Positions 37,383-50,830 of a stretch of 64,000 nucleotides of DNA are shown here, piece by piece (the stretch's first letter is position 1; each line of letters opens with the position of its first letter). The notes under the pieces were generated by a model. It did no database searches, was not told where the DNA came from, and was given only the letters and a program-made list of their open reading frames with translations. The position numbers and the translations under genes were made by a program. The stretch comes from Hydractinia symbiolongicarpus (Eukaryota > Cnidaria > Hydrozoa > Anthoathecata > Hydractiniidae): the NCBI RefSeq assembly GCF_029227915.1, contig NC_079877.1, positions 5,644,001 through 5,708,000 on the forward strand, read 5' to 3'.

Positions 37383-39694
37383 CCCGAACGATTTTTTAAA
37401 TTATTAGTTCACCACTAAAGCCCATGAGACTTGTAGTTTTTAAAAATGTTTTCATTTTTGATGAGACGCTTAATAAAAGAGGTTTAATCGCCAGCAAACG
37501 AAATCCCGCGATTTCCCGTAAATCCCGGGCTTGGCCCGTATAGTCGAATGTATACAAAGAAAGTACCCTGCGAGTAAACTCATTTCCAGAACGATTTTTT
37601 AAATTATTTTTTTACCACTAAAGCGCATAAGACTTGTAGTTTTTAAAAATGTTTTCATTTCTGATGAGACGCTGAATAAAAGAAGTTTAATCGCCGGCAA
37701 ACGAAAACCCGCGATTTCCCGTAAATCCCGGGCTTGGCCCGTATAGTTAAAAGTATACAAAGATAGTACAAAGGGAGTAAACTCATTTCCCGAACGATTT
37801 TTTAATTCATTTTTTCACCACTAAAACGCATGAGACTTGTAGTTTTCAAAAATGTTTTCATTTTTGATGAGACGCTGAATAAAAGAAGTTTAATCGCCGG
37901 CAAACGAAAACCTGCGATTTCCCGTAAATCCCGGACTCGGCCCGTATAGTCAAAAGTATACAAAGAAAGTAGCAGGGAGTAAACTAATTTCCAGAATGAT
38001 TTTTTAAATTATTTTTTCACCACTAAAACGCATAAGACTTGTAGTTTTCAAAAATGTTTTCATTTCTGATGAGACGCTGAATAAAAGAAGTTTAATCGCC
38101 GGCAAACGAAAACCCGCGATTTCCCGTAAATCCCGGGCTTGGCCCGTATAGTCAAAAGTATACAAAGATAGTACCCAGGGAGTAAACTCATATCCCGAAC
38201 GATTTTTTAATTCATTTTTTCACCACTAAAACGCATGAGACTTGTAGTTTTCAAAAATGTTTTCATTTTTGATGAGACGCTGAATAAAAGAAGTTTAATC
38301 GCCGGCAAACGAAAACCTGCGATTTCCCGTAAATCCCGGACTCGGCCCGTATAGTCAAAAGTATACCAAGAAAGTACCCAGGGAGTAAACTAATTTCCAG
38401 AACGATTTTTTAAATTATTTTTTCACCACTAAAACGCATGAGACTTGTAGTTTTCAAAAATGTTTTCATTTTTGATGAGACGCTGAATAAAAGAAGTTTA
38501 ATCGCCGGCAAACGAAAACCTGCGATTTCCCGTAAATCCCGGACTCGGCCCGTATAGTCAAAAGTATACAAAGAAAGTACCCAGGGAGTAAACTAATTTC
38601 CCGAACGATTTTTTAAATTATTAGTTCACCACTAAAGCCCATGAGACTTGTAGTTTTTAAAAATGTTTTCATTTTTGATGAGACGCTTAATAAAAGAGGT
38701 TTAATCGCCGGCAAACGAAATCCCGCGATTTCCCGTAAATCCCGGGCTTGGCCCGTATAGTCGAATGTATACAAAGAAAGTACCCTGCGAGTAAACTCAT
38801 TTCCAGAACGATTTTTTAAATTATTTTTTTACCACTAAAGCGCATAAGACTTGTAGTTTTTAAAAATGTTTTCATTTCTGATGAGACGCTGAATAAAAGA
38901 AGTTTAATCGCCGGCAAACGAAAACCCGCGATTTCCCGTAAATCCCGGGCTTGGCCCGTATAGTTAAAAGTATACAAAGATAGTACAAAGGGAGTAAACT
39001 CATTTCCCGAACGATTTTTTAATTCATTTTTTCACCACTAAAACGCATGAGACTTGTAGTTTTCAAAAATGTTTTCATTTTTGATGAGACGCTGAATAAA
39101 AGAAGTTTAATCGCCGGCAAACGAAAACCTGCGATTTCCCGTAAATCCCGGACTCGGCCCGTATAGTCAAAAGTATACAAAGAAAGTAGCAGGGAGTAAA
39201 CTAATTTCCAGAATGATTTTTTAAATTATTTTTTCACCACTAAAACGCATAAGACTTGTAGTTTTCAAAAATGTTTTCATTTCTGATGAGACGCTGAATA
39301 AAAGAAGTTTAATCGCCGGCAAACGAAAACCCGCGATTTCCCGTAAATCCCGGGCTTGGCCCGTATAGTCAAAAGTATACAAAGATAGTACCCAGGGAGT
39401 AAACTCATATCCCGAACGATTTTTTAATTCATTTTTTCACCACTAAAACGCATGAGACTTGTAGTTTTCAAAAATGTTTTCATTTTTGATGAGACGCTGA
39501 ATAAAAGAAGTTTAATCGCCGGCAAACGAAAACCTGCGATTTCCCGTAAATCCCGGACTCGGCCCGTATAGTCAAAAGTGTACAAAGAAAGTACCCAGGG
39601 AGTAAACTAATTTCCAGAACGATTTTTTAAATTATTTTTTCACCACTAAAACGCATGAGACTTGTAGTTTTCAAAAATGTTTTCATTTTTGATG
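37383..39694 (+). repeat. Block repeat, period 1,217 bp
   Basis: Bases 37,383-38,477 match 38,600-39,694 at 1,217 bp (six monomers). Shared rare states include ATTAGTTCACC, CCCTGCGAGTAAAC (37,566 and 38,783), GTACAAAGGGAG, AAAGTAGCAGGGAG, CAGAATGATT and ACTCATATCCCG. One difference is GTATACCAAG near 38,364. Confidence 0.82.
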
Positions 39695-42600
39695 GGACGC
39701 TGAATAAAAGAAGTTTAATCGCCGGCAAACAAAAACCCGCGATTTCCCGTAAATCCCGGGCTTGGCCCGTATAGTCAAAAGTATACAAAGATAGTACCCA
39801 GTGAGTAAACTCATATCCCGAACGATTTTTTAATTCATTTTTTCACCACTAAAATTCATGAGACTTGTAGTTTTCAAAAATGTTTTCATTTTTGATGAGA
39901 CGCTGAATAAAGGAAGTTTAATCGCCGGCAAACGAAAACCTGCGATTTCCCGTAAATCCCGGACTCGGCCCGTATAGTCAAAAGTATACAAAGAAAGTAC
40001 CCAGGGAGTAAACTAATTTCCAGAACGATTTTTTAAATTATTTTTTCACCACTAAAACGCATGAGACTTGTAGTTTTCAAAAATGTTTTCATTTTTGATG
40101 AGACGCTGAATAAAAGAAGTTTAATCGCCGGCAAACGAAAACCTGCGATTTCCCGTAAATCCCGGACTCGGCCTGTATAGTCAAAAGTGTACAAAGAAAG
40201 TACCCGGGGTGTAAACTCATTTCCCGAACGATTTTTTAAATTATTATTTCACCACTAAAGCCCATGAGACTTGTAGTTTTTAAAAATGTTTTCATTTTTG
40301 ATGAGACGCTTAATAAAAGAGGTTTAATCGCCGGCAAACGAAGTCCCGCGATTTCCCGTAAATCCTGGTCTTGGCCGTATAGTCGAATATATATAAAGAA
40401 AGTACCCAGGAAGTAAACTCATTTCCCGAACGATTTTTTAAATTTTTTTTTCACCACTAAAACGCATGAGACTTGTAGTTTTCAAAAATGTTTTCATTTT
40501 TGATGAGAATCTGAATAAAAGAAGTTTAATCGCCGGCAAACGAAAACCTGCGATTTCCCGTAAATCCCGGACTCGGCCCGTATAGTCAAAAGTGTACAAA
40601 GAAAGTACCCGGGGTGTAAACTCATTTCCCGAACGATTTTTTAAATTATTATTTCACCACTAAAGCCCATGAGACTTGTAGTTTTTAAAAATGTTTTCAT
40701 TTTTGATGATACGCTTAATAAAAGAGGTTTAATCGCCGGCAAACGAAATCCTGCGATTTCCCGTAAATCCCGGGCTTGGCCCGTATAATCGAATGTATAC
40801 AAAGAAAGTACCCAGGAAGTAAACTCATTTCCCGAACGATTTTTTAATATTTTTTTCACCACTAAAACGCATGAGACTTGTAGTTTTCAAAAATGTTTTC
40901 AATTTTGATGAGACGCTGAATAAAAGAAGTTTAATCGCCGGCAAACGAAAACCTGCGATTTCCCGTAAATCCCGGACTCGGCCCGTATAGTCAAAAGTAT
41001 ACAAAGAAAGTACCCAGGGAGTAAACTAATTTCCAGAACGATTTTTTAAATTATTTTTTCACCACTAAAACGCATGAGACTTGTAGTTTTCAAAAATGTT
41101 TTCATTTTTGATGAGACGCTGAATAAAAGAAGTTTAATCGCCGGCAAACGAAAACCTGCGATTTCCCGTAAATCCCGGACTCGGCCCGTATAGTCAAAAG
41201 TGTACAAAGAAAGTACCCGGGGTGTAAACTCATTTCCCGAACGATTTTTTAAATTATTATTTCACCACTAAAGCCCATGAGACTTGTAGTTTTTAAAAAT
41301 GTTTTCATTTTTGATGAGACGCTTAATAAAAGAGGTTTAATCGCCGGCAAACGAAGTCCCGCGATTTCCCGTAAATCCTGGTCTTGGCCGTATAGTCGAA
41401 TATATATAAAGAAAGTACCCAGGAAGTAAACTCATTTCCCGAACGATTTTTTAAATTTTTTTTTCACCACTAAAACGCATGAGACTTGTAGTTTTCAAAA
41501 ATGTTTTCATTTTTGATGAGAATCTGAATAAAAGAAGTTTAATCGCCGGCAAACGAAAACCTGCGATTTCCCGTAAATCCCGGACTCGGCCCGTATAGTC
41601 AAAAGTGTACAAAGAAAGTACCCGGGGTGTAAACTCATTTCCCGAACGATTTTTTAAATTATTATTTCACCACTAAAGCCCATGAGACTTGTAGTTTTTA
41701 AAAATGTTTTCATTTTTGATGATACGCTTAATAAAAGAGGTTTAATCGCCGGCAAACGAAATCCTGCGATTTCCCGTAAATCCCGGGCTTGGCCCGTATA
41801 ATCGAATGTATACAAAGAAAGTACCCAGGAAGTAAACTCATTTCCCGAACGATTTTTTAATATTTTTTTCACCACTAAAACGCATGAGACTTGTAGTTTT
41901 CAAAAATGTTTTCATTTTTGATGAGACGCTTAATAAAAGATGTTTAATCGCCGGCAAACGAAAACCCGCGATTTCCCGTAAATCCCGGGCTTGGCCCGTA
42001 TAGTCGAATGTATACAAAGAAAGTACCCTGTGGGTAAACTCATTTCCAGAACGATTTTTTAAATTATTTTTTCACCACTAAAACGCATGAGACTTGTAGT
42101 TTTCAAAAATGTTTTCATTTTTGATGAGACGCTGAATAAAAGAAGTTTAATCGCCGGCAAACGAAAACCTGCGATTTCCCGTAAATCCCGGACTCGGCCC
42201 GTATAGTCAAAAGTATACAAAGAAAGTACCCAGGGAGTAAACTAATTTCCAGAACGATTTTTTAAATTATTTTTTCACCACTAAAACGCATGAGACTTGT
42301 AGTTTTCAAAAATGTTTTCATTTTTGATGAGACGCTGAATAAAAGAAGTTTAATCGCCGGCAAACGAAAACCTGCGATTTCCCGTAAATCCCGGACTCGG
42401 CCCGTATAGTCAAAAGTATACAAAGAAAGTACCCAGGGAGTAAACTAATTTCCAGAACGATTTTTTAAATTATTTTTTCACCACTAAAACGCATGAGACT
42501 TGTAGTTTTCAAAAATGTTTTCATTTTTGATGAGACGCTGAATAAAAGAAGTTTAATCGCCGGCAAACGAAAACCTGCGATTTCCCGTAAATCCCGGACT

Positions 42601-45600
42601 CGGCCCGTATAGTCAAAAGTGTACAAAGAAAGTACCCGGGGTGTAAACTCATTTCCCGAACGATTTTTTAAATTATTATTTCACCACTAAAGCCCATGAG
42701 ACTTGTAGTTTTTAAAAATGTTTTCATTTTTGATGAGACGCTTAATAAAAGAGGTTTAATCGCCGGCAAACGAAGTCCCGCGATTTCCCGTAAATCCTGG
42801 TCTTGGCCGTATAGTCGAATATATATAAAGAAAGTACCCAGGAAGTAAACTCATTTCCCGAACGATTTTTTAAATTTTTTTTTCACCACTAAAACGCATG
42901 AGACTTGTAGTTTTCAAAAATGTTTTCATTTTTGATGAGAATCTGAATAAAAGAAGTTTAATCGCCGGCAAACGAAAACCTGCGATTTCCCGTAAATCCC
43001 GGACTCGGCCCGTATAGTCAAAAGTGTACAAAGAAAGTACCCGGGGTGTAAACTCATTTCCCGAACGATTTTTTAAATTATTATTTCACCACTAAAGCCC
43101 ATGAGACTTGTAGTTTTTAAAAATGTTTTCATTTTTGATGATACGCTTAATAAAAGAGGTTTAATCGCCGGCAAACGAAATCCTGCGATTTCCCGTAAAT
43201 CCCGGGCTTGGCCCGTATAATCGAATGTATACAAAGAAAGTACCCAGGAAGTAAACTCATTTCCCGAACGATTTTTTAATATTTTTTTCACCACTAAAAC
43301 GCATGAGACTTGTAGTTTTCAAAAATGTTTTCATTTTTGATGAGACGCTTAATGAAAGATGTTTAATCGCCGGCAAACGAAAACCCGCGATTTCCCGTAA
43401 ATCCCGGGCTTGGCCCGTATAGTCGAATGTATACAAAGAAAGTACCCTGTGGGTAAACTCATTTCCAGAACGATTTTTTAAATTATTTTTTCACCACTAA
43501 AACGCATGAGACTTGTAGTTTTCAAAAATGTTTTCATTTTTGATGAGACGCTGAATAAAAGAAGTTTAATCGCCGGCAAACGAAAACCTGCGATTTCCCG
43601 TAAATCCCGGACTCGGCCCGTATAGTCAAAAGTATACAAAGAAAGTACCCAGGGAGTAAACTAATTTCCAGAACGATTTTTTAAATTATTTTTTCACCAC
43701 TAAAACGCATGAGACTTGTAGTTTTCAAAAATGTTTTCATTTTTGATGAGACGCTGAATAAAAGAAGTTTAATCGCCGGCAAACGAAAACCTGCGATTTC
43801 CCGTAAATCCCGGACTCGGCCCGTATAGTCAAAAGTATACAAAGAAAGTACCCAGGGAGTAAACTCATTTCCCGAACGATTTTTTAAATTATTAGTTCAC
43901 CACTAAAGCCCATGAGACTTGTAGTTTTTAAAAATGTTTTCATTTTTGATGAGACGCTTAATAAAAGAGGTTTAATCGCCGGCAAACGAAATCCCGCGAT
44001 TTCCCGTAAATCCCGGGCTTGGCCCGTATAGTCGAATGTATACAAAGAAAGTACCCTGCGAGTAAACTCATTTCCAGAACGATTTTTTAAATTATTTTTT
44101 TACCACTAAAACGCATAAGACTTGTAGTTTTTAAAAATGTTTTCATTTCTGATGAGACGCTGAATAAAAGAAGTTTAATCGCCGGCAAACGAAAACCCGC
44201 GATTTCCCGTAAATCCCGGGCTTGGCCCGTATAGTTAAAAGTATACAAAGATAGTACAAAGGGAGTAAACTCATTTCCCGAACGATTTTTTAATTCATTT
44301 TTTCACCACTAAAACGCATGAGACTTGTAGTTTTCAAAAATGTTTTCATTTTTGATGAGACGCTGAATAAAAGAAGTTTAATCGCCGGCAAACGAAAACC
44401 TGCGATTTCCCGTAAATCCCGGACTCGGCCCGTATAGTCAAAAGTATACAAAGAAAGTAGCAGGGAGTAAACTAATTTCCAGAATGATTTTTTAAATTAT
44501 TTTTTCACCACTAAAACGCATAAGACTTGTAGTTTTCAAAAATGTTTTCATTTCTGATGAGACGCTGAATAAAAGAAGTTTAATCGCCGGCAAACGAAAA
44601 CCCGCGATTTCCCGTAAATCCCGGGCTTGGCCCGTATAGTCAAAAGTATACAAAGATAGTACCCAGGGAGTAAACTCATATCCCGAACGATTTTTTAATT
44701 CATTTTTTCACCACTAAAACGCATGAGACTTGTAGTTTTCAAAAATGTTTTCATTTTTGATGAGACGCTGAATAAAAGAAGTTTAATCGCCGGCAAACGA
44801 AAACCTGCGATTTCCCGTAAATCCCGGACTCGGCCCGTATAGTCAAAAGTGTACAAAGAAAGTACCCAGGGAGTAAACTAATTTCCAGAACGATTTTTTA
44901 AATTATTTTTTCACCACTAAAACGCATGAGACTTGTAGTTTTCAAAAATGTTTTCATTTTTGATGGGACGCTGAATAAAAGAAGTTTAATCGCCGGCAAA
45001 CAAAAACCCGCGATTTCCCGTAAATCCCGGGCTTGGCCCGTATAGTCAAAAGTATACAAAGATAGTACCCAGTGAGTAAACTCATATCCCGAACGATTTT
45101 TTAATTCATTTTTTCACCACTAAAATTCATGAGACTTGTAGTTTTCAAAAATGTTTTCATTTTTGATGAGACGCTGAATAAAGGAAGTTTAATCGCCGGC
45201 AAACGAAAACCTGCGATTTCCCGTAAATCCCGGACTCGGCCCGTATAGTCAAAAGTATACAAAGAAAGTACCCAGGGAGTAAACTAATTTCCAGAACGAT
45301 TTTTTAAATTATTTTTTCACCACTAAAACGCATGAGACTTGTAGTTTTCAAAAATGTTTTCATTTTTGATGAGACGCTGAATAAAAGAAGTTTAATCGCC
45401 GGCAAACGAAAACCTGCGATTTCCCGTAAATCCCGGACTCGGCCTGTATAGTCAAAAGTGTACAAAGAAAGTACCCGGGGTGTAAACTCATTTCCCGAAC
45501 GATTTTTTAAATTATTATTTCACCACTAAAGCCCATGAGACTTGTAGTTTTTAAAAATGTTTTCATTTTTGATGAGACGCTTAATAAAAGAGGTTTAATC

Positions 45601-48600
45601 GCCGGCAAACGAAGTCCCGCGATTTCCCGTAAATCCTGGTCTTGGCCGTATAGTCGAATATATATAAAGAAAGTACCCAGGAAGTAAACTCATTTCCCGA
45701 ACGATTTTTTAAATTTTTTTTTCACCACTAAAACGCATGAGACTTGTAGTTTTCAAAAATGTTTTCATTTTTGATGAGAATCTGAATAAAAGAAGTTTAA
45801 TCGCCGGCAAACGAAAACCTGCGATTTCCCGTAAATCCCGGACTCGGCCCGTATAGTCAAAAGTGTACAAAGAAAGTACCCGGGGTGTAAACTCATTTCC
45901 GGAACGATTTTTTAAATTATTATTTCACCACTAAAGCCCATGAGACTTGTAGTTTTTAAAAATGTTTTCATTTTTGATGATACGCTTAATAAAAGAGGTT
46001 TAATCGCCGGCAAACGAAATCCTGCGATTTCCCGTAAATCCCGGGCTTGGCCCGTATAATCGAATGTATACAAAGAAAGTACCCAGGAAGTAAACTCATT
46101 TCCCGAACGATTTTTTAATATTTTTTTCACCACTAAAACGCATGAGACTTGTAGTTTTCAAAAATGTTTTCAATTTTGATGAGACGCTGAATAAAAGAAG
46201 TTTAATCGCCGGCAAACGAAAACCTGCGATTTCCCGTAAATCCCGGACTCGGCCCGTATAGTCAAAAGTATACAAAGAAAGTACCCAGGGAGTAAACTAA
46301 TTTCCAGAACGATTTTTTAAATTATTTTTTCACCACTAAAACGCATGAGACTTGTAGTTTTCAAAAATGTTTTCATTTTTGATGAGACGCTGAATAAAAG
46401 AAGTTTAATCGCCGGCAAACGAAAACCTGCGATTTCCCGTAAATCCCGGACTCGGCCCGTATAGTCAAAAGTGTACAAAGAAAGTACCCGGGGTGTAAAC
46501 TCATTTCCCGAACGATTTTTTAAATTATTATTTCACCACTAAAGCCCATGAGACTTGTAGTTTTTAAAAATGTTTTCATTTTTGATGAGACGCTTAATAA
46601 AAGAGGTTTAATCGCCGGCAAACGAAGTCCCGCGATTTCCCGTAAATCCTGGTCTTGGCCGTATAGTCGAATATATATAAAGAAAGTACCCAGGAAGTAA
46701 ACTCATTTCCCGAACGATTTTTTAAATTTTTTTTTCACCACTAAAACGCATGAGACTTGTAGTTTTCAAAAATGTTTTCATTTTTGATGAGAATCTGAAT
46801 AAAAGAAGTTTAATCGCCGGCAAACGAAAACCTGCGATTTCCCGTAAATCCCGGACTCGGCCCGTATAGTCAAAAGTGTACAAAGAAAGTACCCGGGGTG
46901 TAAACTCATTTCCCGAACGATTTTTTAAATTATTATTTCACCACTAAAGCCCATGAGACTTGTAGTTTTTAAAAATGTTTTCATTTTTGATGATACGCTT
47001 AATAAAAGAGGTTTAATCGCCGGCAAACGAAATCCTGCGATTTCCCGTAAATCCCGGGCTTGGCCCGTATAATCGAATGTATACAAAGAAAGTACCCAGG
47101 AAGTAAACTCATTTCCCGAACGATTTTTTAATATTTTTTTCACCACTAAAACGCATGAGACTTGTAGTTTTCAAAAATGTTTTCATTTTTGATGAGACGC
47201 TTAATAAAAGATGTTTAATCGCCGGCAAACGAAAACCCGCGATTTCCCGTAAATCCCGGGCTTGGCCCGTATAGTCGAATGTATACAAAGAAAGTACCCT
47301 GTGGGTAAACTCATTTCCAGAACGATTTTTTAAATTATTTTTTCACCACTAAAACGCATGAGACTTGTAGTTTTCAAAAATGTTTTCATTTTTGATGAGA
47401 CGCTGAATAAAAGAAGTTTAATCGCCGGCAAACGAAAACCTGCGATTTCCCGTAAATCCCGGACTCGGCCCGTATAGTCAAAAGTATACAAAGAAAGTAC
47501 CCAGGGAGTAAACTAATTTCCAGAACGATTTTTTAAATTATTTTTTCACCACTAAAACGCATGAGACTTGTAGTTTTCAAAAATGTTTTCATTTTTGATG
47601 AGACGCTGAATAAAAGAAGTTTAATCGCCGGCAAACGAAAACCTGCGATTTCCCGTAAATCCCGGACTCGGCCCGTATAGTCAAAAGTATACAAAGAAAG
47701 TACCCAGGGAGTAAACTAATTTCCAGAACGATTTTTTAAATTATTTTTTCACCACTAAAACGCATGAGACTTGTAGTTTTCAAAAATGTTTTCATTTTTG
47801 ATGAGACGCTGAATAAAAGAAGTTTAATCGCCGGCAAACGAAAACCTGCGATTTCCCGTAAATCCCGGACTCGGCCCGTATAGTCAAAAGTGTACAAAGA
47901 AAGTACCCGGGGTGTAAACTCATTTCCCGAACGATTTTTTAAATTATTATTTCACCACTAAAGCCCATGAGACTTGTAGTTTTTAAAAATGTTTTCATTT
48001 TTGATGAGACGCTTAATAAAAGAGGTTTAATCGCCGGCAAACGAAGTCCCGCGATTTCCCGTAAATCCTGGTCTTGGCCGTATAGTCGAATATATATAAA
48101 GAAAGTACCCAGGAAGTAAACTCATTTCCCGAACGATTTTTTAAATTTTTTTTTCACCACTAAAACGCATGAGACTTGTAGTTTTCAAAAATGTTTTCAT
48201 TTTTGATGAGAATCTGAATAAAAGAAGTTTAATCGCCGGCAAACGAAAACCTGCGATTTCCCGTAAATCCCGGACTCGGCCCGTATAGTCAAAAGTGTAC
48301 AAAGAAAGTACCCGGGGTGTAAACTCATTTCCCGAACGATTTTTTAAATTATTATTTCACCACTAAAGCCCATGAGACTTGTAGTTTTTAAAAATGTTTT
48401 CATTTTTGATGATACGCTTAATAAAAGAGGTTTAATCGCCGGCAAACGAAATCCTGCGATTTCCCGTAAATCCCGGGCTTGGCCCGTATAATCGAATGTA
48501 TACAAAGAAAGTACCCAGGAAGTAAACTCATTTCCCGAACGATTTTTTAATATTTTTTTCACCACTAAAACGCATGAGACTTGTAGTTTTCAAAAATGTT

Positions 48601-49095
48601 TTCATTTTTGATGAGACGCTTAATGAAAGATGTTTAATCGCCGGCAAACGAAAACCCGCGATTTCCCGTAAATCCCGGGCTTGGCCCGTATAGTCGAATG
48701 TATACAAAGAAAGTACCCTGTGGGTAAACTCATTTCCAGAACGATTTTTTAAATTATTTTTTCACCACTAAAACGCATGAGACTTGTAGTTTTCAAAAAT
48801 GTTTTCATTTTTGATGAGACGCTGAATAAAAGAAGTTTAATCGCCGGCAAACGAAAACCTGCGATTTCCCGTAAATCCCGGACTCGGCCCGTATAGTCAA
48901 AAGTATACAAAGAAAGTACCCAGGGAGTAAACTAATTTCCAGAACGATTTTTTAAATTATTTTTTCACCACTAAAACGCATGAGACTTGTAGTTTTCAAA
49001 AATGTTTTCATTTTTGATGAGACGCTGAATAAAAGAAGTTTAATCGCCGGCAAACAAAAACCTGCGATTTCCCGTAAATCCCGGACTCGGCCCGT
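38367..49095 (+). repeat. Higher-order repeat, period 5,271 bp, about two copies
   Basis: A 26-monomer block is present twice in tandem: about 38,367-43,637 and 43,638-48,908, with matching continuing to about 49,095. CCCTGCGAG at 38,783 and 44,054 is 5,271 bp apart, and the GATGATACGC monomers at about 40,706, 41,719 and 43,138 recur at about 45,977, 46,990 and 48,409. Many single-copy quirks are shared (AAAATTCATGAG, AAAGGAAGTTT, GGCCTGTATAG, TTTTCAATTTTGATG). By eye I found only a few differences, such as TTTCCGGAACG near 45,900, so identity is very high. The duplication must be very recent, or be homogenised, or be an assembly duplicate. Confidence 0.88.
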
Positions 49096-50830
49096 ATAGT
49101 CAAAAGTGTACAAAGAAAGTACCCGGGGTGTAAACTCATTTCCCGAACGATTTTTTAAATTATTATTTCACCACTAAAGCCCATGAGACTTGTAGTTTTT
49201 AAAAATGTTTTCATTTTTGATGAGACACTTAATAAAAGATGTTTAATCGCCGGCAAACGAAGTCCCGCGATTTCCCGTAAATCCTGGTCTTGGCCGTATA
49301 GTCGAATATATACAAAGAAAGTACCCAGGAAGTAAATTCATTTCCCGAACGATTTTTTAAATTTTTTTTTCACCACTAAAACGCATGAGACTTGTAGTTT
49401 TCAAAAATGTTTTCATTTTTGATGAGAATCTGAATAAAAGAAGTTTAATCGCCGGCAAACGAAAACCTGCGATTTCCCGTAAATCCCGGACTCGGCCCGT
49501 ATAGTCAAAAGTGTACAAAGAAAGTACCCGGGGTGTAAACTCATTTCCCGAACGATTTTTTAAATTATTATTTCACCACTAAAGCCCATGAGACTTGTAG
49601 TTTTTAAAAATGTTTTCATTTTTGATGAGACGTTTAATAAAAGAGGTTTAATCGCCGGCAAACGAAATCCCGCGATTTCCCGTAAATCCCGGGCTTGGCC
49701 CGTATAATCGAATGTATACAAAGAAAGTACCCAGGAAGTAAACTCATTTCCCGAACGATTTTTTAATATTTTTTTTCACCACTAAAACGCATGAGACTTG
49801 TAGTTTTCAAAAATGTTTTCATTTTTGATGAGACGCTTAATGAAAGAGGTTTAATGGCCGGCAAACGAAAACCCGCGATTTACCGTAAATCCCGGGCTTG
49901 GCCCGTATAGTCGAATGTATACAAAGAAAGTACCCTGTGAGTAAACTCATTTCCAGAACGATTTTTTAAATTATTTTTTCACCACTAAAACGCATAAGAC
50001 TTGTAGTTTTCAAAAATGTTTTCATTTCTGATGAGACGCTGAATAAAAGAAGTTTAATCGCCGCCAAACGAAAACCCGCGATTTCCCGTAAATCCCGGAC
50101 TCGGCCCGTATAGTCAAAAGTGTACAAAGAAAGTACCCGGGGTGTAAACTCATTTCCCGAACGATTTTTTAAATTATTATTTCACCACTAAAGCCCATGA
50201 GACTTGTAGTTTTTAAAAATGTTTTCATTTTTGATGAGACGCTTAATAAAAGAGGTTTAATCGCCGGCAAACGAAGTCCCGCGATTTCCCGTAAATCCTG
50301 GTCTTGGCCGTATAGTCGAATATATATAAAGAAAGTACCCAGGAAGTAAACTCATTTCCCGAACGATTTTTTAAATTTTTTTTTCACCACTAAAACGCAT
50401 GAGACTTGTAGTTTTCAAAAATGTTTTCATTTTTGATGAGAATCTGAATAAAAGAAGTTTAATCGCCGGCAAACGAAAACCTGCGATTTCCCGTAAATCC
50501 CGGACTCGGCCCGTATAGTCAAAAGTGTACAAAGAAAGTACCCGGGGTGTAAACTCATTTCCCGAACGATTTTTTAAATTATTATTTCACCACTAAAGCC
50601 CATGAGACTTGTAGTTTTTAAAAATGTTTTCATTTTTGATGATACGCTTAATAAAAGAGGTTTAATCGCCGGCAAACGAAATCCTGCGATTTCCCGTAAA
50701 TCCCGGGCTTGGCCCGTATAATCGAGTGTATACAAAGAAAGTACCCAGGAAGTAAACTCATTTCCCGAACGATTTTTTAATATTTTTTTCACCACTAAAA
50801 CGCATGAGACTTGTAGTTTTCAAAAATGTT
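40180..50830 (+). repeat. Recurring five-monomer cassette (about 1,013 bp)
   Basis: A fixed order of monomers recurs: one with CGAAGTCCCGCG and CCTGGTCTTGGCCG plus GAATATATA, one with GAGAATCTGAATAAAAG, then one with GATGATACGCTTAATAAAAG, CGTATAATCG and TTTTTTAATATTTTTTTC. The GATGATACGC monomer lies at about 40,706, 41,719, 43,138, 45,977, 46,990, 48,409 and 50,639, spaced by 1,013, 1,419, 2,839, 1,013, 1,419 and 2,230 bp. A diverged copy without the GATGATACGC change is near 49,150-49,850. Extra spacer monomers are always whole units. Confidence 0.82.

Noticed and set aside
38367-49095. Treating the 5,271-bp near-identical duplication as proven biology
   Set aside because: Near-identity in a satellite can also come from assembly error. 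It is reported as seen in this sequence, pending long-read confirmation.
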